64,000 nt of DNA from Capsicum annuum (lineage: Eukaryota > Streptophyta > Magnoliopsida > Solanales > Solanaceae). The notes under the pieces were generated by a model. The model was given only the letters and a program-made list of their open reading frames with translations. It made no database searches and had not been told where the DNA came from. The stretch lies in the NCBI RefSeq assembly GCF_002878395.1, contig NC_061122.1, positions 82,865,455-82,929,454 of the forward strand. Direction: 5' to 3'. The position numbers were made by a program, and so were the translations under genes. Shown in pieces: positions 58,310 to 64,000 of the stretch (its first letter is position 1; each line of letters starts with the position of its first letter).

Positions 58310-60772
58310 TGTAAGACCCCACAAAATCCTAAGCTTAACTCAGTCCGTTAAAGTTTATTAAGGGGTCCCAGACTTAGAAAATTTTAGCTAAGTATTCAGA
58401 CTTAGTGTCATTCTAGCCTTCAGAAGTTGGTAACTCTATTTTACGACCTCTACAACCTTAAAATGTCAATATTTAGGTTGAATCATGATTATGAGTGTCA
58501 GTAGGTGTCCTTAGACAAGTTCTGGATTTTTTGGACTTTGTTTGAGGCACGTTTGGAAGTCCAAACCAGAGGATCGATGCGATCTAAATGCATTGCATTG
58601 TCTATCGCACCGATGGATATTTTTCTCTAGCTCTCCAGTACCAATTCTAGTGAACCAACATGACGTGTTGGCCATAGCTTCGACCCCATCGACATGACGT
58701 GTTGGTCTGCACATCGCTAATTCAATTTTTAGAAATTAAAAGTTGCATTCCTCAGGGGTTTTTGGGTCTTTTACCCATGGTTATCAGCCCCAAAAACATG
58801 AAATTAGCCCCTTTAGAGGCAAAATTCATTCTCTTTCAGAAATTACTCAAGAACAAAAATCCTAGGAGATTAAATTTCAAACTCAAGGCTTAAGATTTCA
58901 CTATCGTTCTTCAAGAATATAGAAACCAAGGTATGTCAAGTGTTCATCCAAGGGTTTTCTTCCACCCTTGGAGTTCAAGAACCTTTTTTACTATAAGTTA
59001 ATGAGTTTGATGGATTTCATAGCAGAATTTGAATGTGTTCATGACTACTATGTTAATGGGGTTTCTAGTTCGTGATTAAATTGTGAGATGCATACGAAAT
59101 TATTTGTTATATGTGTTGTACTACGTTAAATCATGCTAAAACCCCTACAAATTATGAAAATGGTATTTGAAACTATGATGCTTGCATGGTTTTTAGTATT
59201 ATGTGCACATACTATGTCCTCCAAGTTTTTGTTGAATTGCTCATGTGAGTTGAATAGTAAAATTATATCATGTTAACATGTATTCAGGTTCATGTCATGA
59301 AAGTGTTTGCTAGAATTTCCCAATGAAGGAATGATGATTAAGTAATTAGATATCATGTTTCAAGATTGTGCTATGTATTATAATTTATGCTGCCGAGTCC
59401 TAGGCGCATTCAATACTTGGCAATTTAGCTATTTACCTAGAGCCATGGTCAGTCAAAAAATAGTATCAATCATATCACGATCAATAGAATTCAGTCAGTT
59501 ACTGAACTCAGGAAAGGTCAGTAGTACTTAGTCAGTTAGCAGAATTCAGTAGTATTCTATTTATCTACGAAACCCAGTGAACTTAGTTCAGTTCAGTTAT
59601 GTGGTACGATCAGTAACACTTTAGTCCATCCTAGAATTGTTTAGAATTTAGTACAGTGTCTATTCAGTTTGTAGCAGGATTCAGCACCTAGTAAACTCAA
59701 GGATGGGGAATCACCTGCCAGTAGAGGGTGTGATCCTTAGAAGCAGTCCTTGTATTCCAATACTATATATCCAACATAGGTTGAGACATCAACCTACCAG
59801 TTGAGGGTTGATGAGGTGTTTTAACCAGGCAGTTGAGGGTACCACCGTTCTCACTCAGAGCACTTACCATATGAGGGTGACTCAGTTTGTCTTTACCCGT
59901 GGTATGGTACTGATACCCTTCTAGTTGGTGTAGGTTGGACCCCAATTAGTTTAGAGAGGGGCATATCAGTTAAAGGATTACCTCCCACAGTCTTCAGAAT
60001 AGAACTCTGTTCAGTTCTACAAAATTAGGACTGTCAGATATAGTCATTTAGTTTAGTACGAAACTCAATACAGTTTCTTAGAATTAGGTTTTTCAGATAC
60101 AGTCCTTCATCAATTAGTTATTAGTGTTAGTAAACTCAAATATTAGAACTTCAGTAATTCAGAACTTAGTATCCAGTGTTATCACGACTTAAGTTATAGT
60201 TTACATATTCATGCATGTACTCTCATTCTGTTATACTCATGTCATTCAGTCAGTATTATTCATGAATATGAACCCATGCACTTTAGCCTACCTTAATTTG
60301 CATACCAGTACATTCAGTGTACTGACACATACTTTTCTTTTGCACTATGATGTCTTATATCATAGGTTCAGAAGTATGGGCTCCCGATCATATTTAGCAG
60401 TTTAGATATTCAATAGTTAGATTTAGTAGTAAGTCCTTATAGTCCTAGGATGTGGTTATTACTTCAGCATTTCAGTTCATTTCAGTTGTTCGGAGTTAGT
60501 TGGGGACTTGTTCCATCAACTCCTTATTCAGACATTTAGAGGCTTATTCAGACTAGAGTGTTTTTCAGACAGATATTCAGTTTTGGTATTGATATACCAT
60601 ATTTAATATTTATTTATAGTATTGAACCTTATGTCCAGTTTTTGCCTATTTTTTGAATTTTTATAGTATTATTATTTAGTTATTGTAGCAGGTACCAATC
60701 ATAGGTTAGCTTGTGGTGCTTTGGGATTATGAGCATCGTGTAGCGTCTGTGGTACAGACTTAGGGCATCACA
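58310..60772 (+). repeat. 3' LTR of gypsy element 3
   Basis: 2,463 bp, aligned end to end with 51,338-53,822. It ends GGGCATCACA and is followed by the ATCTT duplication. It contains the same CpG-rich block at 58,560-58,720. Frames within it are not genes. Confidence 0.9.
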
Positions 60773-61246
60773 ATCTTTGAAGGATTTTGGAGGACTGTTG
60801 AATGAAGAAAATAAGAAAGCTGGCTCTAAGAATAGAAGGACATCAAATCAAGATCCATGACATCCAAATGATCAATCAAAATGAAAACAATCAGAAGGAA
60901 AATGTCATTCCCATAAATCCAGTGGATTAGATGAATCACAATAAAGTAAAATAAAGAAAATATCACAAACAGTCATGGAAGAGTATCAATCACAACAAAT
61001 AACAAAATGAAGAAAAGGTCACGGACATATCTGATATAGACGTGTGTAAAAGCCGTATATAGACAAATTTAATATGGCTATATTGTTTAGCTACATTCCT
61101 CAATAAAGGAACCAATTCAAATCCTTGATTAAGAATAAATATCTTGGATTTCCTTACAAAAAGCACAAGTTGAATACTACAAAAGAAGAAGAGTAAAGAT
61201 GGACAAGAGTTATGCAACTACAAGAAGAACCTCAAAGTGTCTCAGT

Positions 61247-61314
61247 ATTGCTCACAAAGCTTCATAACTCTTAGATTATAATTGCTCACAAAGCTTCGTA
61301 GCTCTTAGATTATA
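61247..61314 (+). promoter_or_regulatory. Two tandem 34-bp repeats upstream of a TATA box in the copia LTR
   Basis: ATTGCTCACAAAGCTTC starts at 61,247 and again at 61,281. The two 34-base units differ at only two positions. Tandem repeats just upstream of the TATA box often act as enhancers in copia LTRs; that role is inferred here. Confidence 0.65.
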
Positions 61315-61321
61315 ATTGTTG

Positions 61322-61330
61322 TATAAATAG
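61322..61330 (+). promoter_or_regulatory. TATA box of the copia LTR
   Basis: TATAAATAG lies eight bases after the tandem repeats and about 0.3 kb before the primer-binding site, where the LTR promoter should be. Transcription would start about 30 bases downstream. Confidence 0.7.
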
Positions 61331-61663
61331 TAGGATCGAGTAAACTTTGTAACACAAACAGAAGCTATGTCACAAGATCTAAAGAACAAAATTAGTCTTT
61401 TGAACTAGTTTCCAATCATTGTACTCAAGCCCGACATTGAAAAGTCCAAAAAAAAATTAAAACCCAAGAGGACTGGAAGTAGGCACCACATTGGTGTTCC
61501 AAACTAGGATAAATCTCTGTGTCTTTACTTTAAATTTGATTATTAATTATTTAAAATCTAATCTATTTTGTGATGTGTACTGATCTACATGCGATTCAAT
61601 TGTGAGGAACCAGTAGTCAACTCACAGAAAATTTTACATTCACCCTCCCTCTTGAATTTCTAT

Positions 61664-61674
61664 TGGTATCAGAG
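61664..61674 (+). other. Copia primer-binding site, tRNA-Met(i)
   Basis: TGGTATCAGAG matches the 3' end complement of plant initiator tRNA-Met exactly. It is preceded by the copia-type spacer and followed by gag. Confidence 0.9.
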
Positions 61675-61759
61675 TGGTTATCACCAACAATGCTACTTAA
61701 TCGCAAGTGAGCAAAGATTAAATAAAATATTATAAAATTCCTGATGCTCTTCTTCAATA

Positions 61760-62815
61760 TGGTTACTCCTCTACAAGACCACCATACTTCTATAGACAAT
61801 ACCACTCTTATATGAAGAATAGATTCAGAATCTTTGCCAAATCAAATGACTTCAAATCCTGGGTTGTCATCAAGAAGGGTCCAAATCTAATTCTAGGACT
61901 CAAAGAGATTCAAAAGGACAAATACAAGGAATGTAGTAGTATTTGCATAGAAGAGCTTGAAAGTTTCAACGTCACCAAAGAACAACAAAAGGTAATTCAA
62001 ACTAATGCATGTACTATAAGTTTACTTCTTTGTCCAGTTAGTGGAGAAGAATACGATAAGATATCAACTTGAGAGACTACAAAAAAATATAAGATAAATT
62101 AGATGTAACCTATAAAGGAACTACGAAAGTCAAAAAGTCAAAGATTACGACCCTTTTTAATGAATACTAGCTATTCAAAATGGAAGATAATGAGAAAATT
62201 GAAATAATATTGCCAGCTTCAGTAAGTTCGTATGTGAACTGAAATCAATAAAGATGATCATCCCATACCCTGCAAGTCCAGAAGTTGGTCTAAAGTCTCC
62301 TACAAATTTTGTAAACCAAGGCTGCCATTTGGGAAGATGGGGATCTTCATAACATGACATATAGTGAACTATGAGGTAACCTCATTGCATATGAATGAAA
62401 TTATATCAATAGGTACCATAAGGAGGAAAACAAGAAACCATTAGCCATCAATCCTGCTTAAACTGAATAAGAGAACATTTTGAAAGATGTCAATAGCAAA
62501 GGAATGGTCCTCATTAATCCTGAAGTGAGGCAGATCATCAGACAAACAATAAAGATCCCAAGGAGTAAAAAATAATGACTCTACTTAAAATGATGATCGT
62601 TATTATCACTGTGGAAGGACTGGCCACTTCAACTAAAAAAATCTAGCATTAAGAAGAAGGACATCCAAGAAGAATAAAATTTTTCGAGCCTGGAGTCATG
62701 AAGATGAAACCAATGAAGAAATAGAAGCCACCAATATGTTGTTCATGGAAACAAGTGAATCTAGTAAGGTAAGACTACATACTAGTCATAATTATAATTA
62801 TCTTGAATCTCATTA
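61760..62815 (+). pseudogene. Ty1/copia gag
   Basis: The frame 61,812-62,069 reads RFRIFAKSNDFKSWVVIKKG and later KDKYKECSSICIEELES and SGEEYDKIST. A shifted frame continues LDVTYKGTTKVKKSKITTLF, FKMEDNEKIEI (62,094-62,200), matching the copia gag (UBN2 type) pattern W..L...YEGT.KVK.SKI. A zinc knuckle, YYHCGRTGHFN, lies at about 62,595-62,630, with its last Cys lost behind a stop. Size and wording suggest a SIRE/Maximus-like lineage. Confidence 0.85.
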
Positions 62816-62819
62816 GGAT

Positions 62820-63122
62820 ATGATAACTGACAAGCATCAAAAATTAATAGATAAATATAATAAACTCACTCAAGATAAGAAGAGATGGGAAGCTCAATTT
62901 AAACAAAAACATAAAGTGGAACTAAAAAGTTATCAAATAGAAATAAAAGAATGCCAAATTGAAGTTGACTTACTTTATAAAGATCTTGATGATGAAAAAA
63001 TAAAATTAAACAGCATTAAGATATCACCAAGTCATAGTTATATGAGATCAAACTCCTTTAGAAATAATTTGAGTTCCTCATTAGAATTATTTAAATCGAC
63101 TGAGACCTCTTTCTCCTATTGA
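62820..63122 (+). pseudogene. Coiled-coil region at the end of copia gag
   Basis: A 100-codon frame rich in Lys, Glu and Gln (HQKLIDKYNKLTQDKKRWEA, EIKECQIEVDLLYKDLDDEK), which should form a coiled coil. SIRE-like copia elements have such a region between the zinc knuckle and the protease. It is preceded by charged sequence with EDETNEEIEATNMLF. It is likely part of the gag-pol frame, not a separate gene. Confidence 0.6.
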
Positions 63123-63139
63123 GGATATATTTATTTTAT

Positions 63140-64000
63140 CTATGGATAGAGAGGGCACAAATCCTACAGCTATTGGCATAAACCTAAAAATGTGTACATT
63201 TGGAAGCCCAAAGGAAGCACATCTAACCCGCAAGGACCCAAGACCACTTGGGCACCTAAATAAATTAATCTTCTTGTTTTGCAGGAATAAGTTTGCAAGA
63301 GATATAAGAAATGAATGTAAGTTAGTGATAGTGGATGTTCCAGACACAAAACTGGAAAGAAAGAGAGTTTTTCTACACTAAGTAAATAGATAGGGGATCA
63401 GTCATATTCAGTGACAATGTTAGAGGCAACATTATTTGAGACAGCTCAGTAAAAATTTGCTCATCATGTGCACTCAATGATGTATATCTAGTAGACAGCC
63501 TTAAACACAATCCACTTTACAGCAAGTAGCAAAGTGATGCTAGATTTGGAGTCTTAATTAAAGCTGAAAGCTGCTAGATCAAACATAAGAAAAGAAGCAT
63601 CTCTCTCATTAGTAAACATATTGATAATATTTATGTCTTAAATAGTCCTAAATTTGCTATCTTAACATGCCTCATTATGCAAACCAATGATACTTGGTTG
63701 TGGCACCAAAAGTTTGGACATGCTAGTATGCTTGTCATGGAGAAGTTGTCCAGACTGGAAGTGCTGAAGAGTCTGCTAAAATTTACATTTGAAAAGGATC
63801 ACATTTGTGATACCTATCAATTGGGTAAATAGATCTGGACATCATTCAAATTCAAGGAAATTATCTTTACCAACAAACCTTTTCAAACAATCCATATGGA
63901 CCTGTTTGGTCCCCCAAGATCGTAAACATTGGTGGAAAGAGATATGATTTTGTTATAGTTGATGATTACTCATATCTTACTTGGTTAAGTTTTATTGCTA
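63140..64000 (+). pseudogene. Ty1/copia protease remains and integrase start (runs off window)
   Basis: The frame at 63,142-63,378 contains an Asn/Lys-rich pre-protease stretch (RKDPRPLGHLNKLIFLFC). The protease itself (63,300-63,660) is scrambled by stops. At 63,689-63,830 the integrase zinc domain is clear: DTWLWHQKFGHASMLVMEKL, then HICDTYQLGK. At 63,880-64,000 come KPFQTIHMDLFGPP and VDDYSYLTWLSF-like strings, the beginning of the catalytic core with its first Asp. RT and the other LTR lie beyond the window. Confidence 0.85.

Larger units (their letters stand above)
51338..60772 (+). mobile_element. Ty3/gypsy chromovirus element 3, complete ends, integrase core deleted
   Basis: The LTRs are 51,338-53,822 and 58,310-60,772, both starting TGTAAGACCCCACAAAATCC and ending near GGGCAT(T/C)A(A/C)A. 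Perfect 5-bp target duplications ATCTT flank the element (51,333-51,337 and 60,773-60,777), as expected for a Ty3/gypsy integrase. The order is primer site, gag, protease, RT, RNase H, integrase, chromodomain-like tail, polypurine tract. The LTRs differ at roughly eight of the first 95 bases by eye, so the element is old. It carries stops throughout and a large integrase deletion. Confidence 0.93.
60773..61639 (+). repeat. Copia LTR, 3' part, with promoter-like region
   Basis: The sequence between the target duplication of gypsy element 3 and the copia primer site. It ends near TTTACA (61,634-61,639), followed by the CACCCTCCCTCTTGAATTTC spacer common before copia primer sites. The rest of the LTR lies left of the gypsy insertion. 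It contains a 34-bp tandem repeat and a TATA box, described separately. Confidence 0.75.

Noticed and set aside
59763..59945. A 60-codon minus-strand frame
   Set aside because: It lies in the 3' LTR of gypsy element 3 and is not conserved as an ORF in the 5' LTR.

Overview
This window is repeat-rich nuclear DNA from a flowering plant, most likely a member of the Solanaceae. The best lineage clue is a short interspersed element at 14,022-14,247 whose 3' end and TTG-repeat tail match the TS SINE family known from tobacco and its relatives. The rest fits: Ty3/gypsy chromoviruses with tRNA-Met primer sites, Athila/Tat-type gypsy elements with tRNA-Asp primer sites, a Ty1/copia element, and an endogenous pararetrovirus. 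I see no ordinary host gene, no rRNA and no tRNA. Almost all coding capacity belongs to mobile or viral elements, and most of it is broken.

1-7.2 kb: two pieces of very AT-rich endogenous caulimovirid (plant pararetrovirus) DNA arranged head to head. The minus-strand piece (1-6,160) carries, in transcription order, an ORF tail, two small ORFs (85 and 70 aa), a capsid-like protein with coiled coil, basic region and zinc knuckle (591 aa), a movement protein split by a frameshift, a protease-RT-RNase H polyprotein split by a second frameshift, and the start of a last ORF running off the window. The gene order resembles cavemo-/solendoviruses. The movement-protein ORF ends in an apparent second retropepsin-like fold whose catalytic Asp is Asn. 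The plus-strand piece (6,150-7,186) carries a run of small ORFs, at least two of which are related to each other.

7.1-22.5 kb: Ty3/gypsy element 1 (minus strand; 5' LTR at 16,501-22,510, internal region 11,532-16,500, 3' LTR remnant 10,614-11,531). Its 3' LTR abuts the 5' LTR and gag of a second copy (7,477-10,613). A SINE sits in its RT, and a 3.75-kb hAT-like element with an 8-bp target duplication sits in its 5' LTR. That hAT element contains another hAT-like element with its own 8-bp duplication.

22.5-39.6 kb: a truncated copy of a long minus-strand LTR (family A/B/C, starting TGTAATGACC); then a plus-strand gypsy gag split by a minus-strand Athila/Tat element (24,985-33,230) that has lost RT and integrase; then a second copy of the A/B/C LTR joined to its own RT-RNase H-integrase remains (33,714-39,575).

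39.6-64 kb: a plus-strand Athila/Tat element (gag and protease only, gag interrupted by a gypsy LTR), a third A/B/C LTR (47,383-51,297), a complete but defective plus-strand gypsy chromovirus with matching 5-bp target duplications (51,338-60,772; integrase core deleted), and the 5' part of a copia element (LTR, primer site, gag, start of integrase) into which that gypsy inserted.

Taken together the window records several layers of nested insertion. The viral ORFs are far better preserved than the surrounding transposons, which suggests a comparatively young viral integration.
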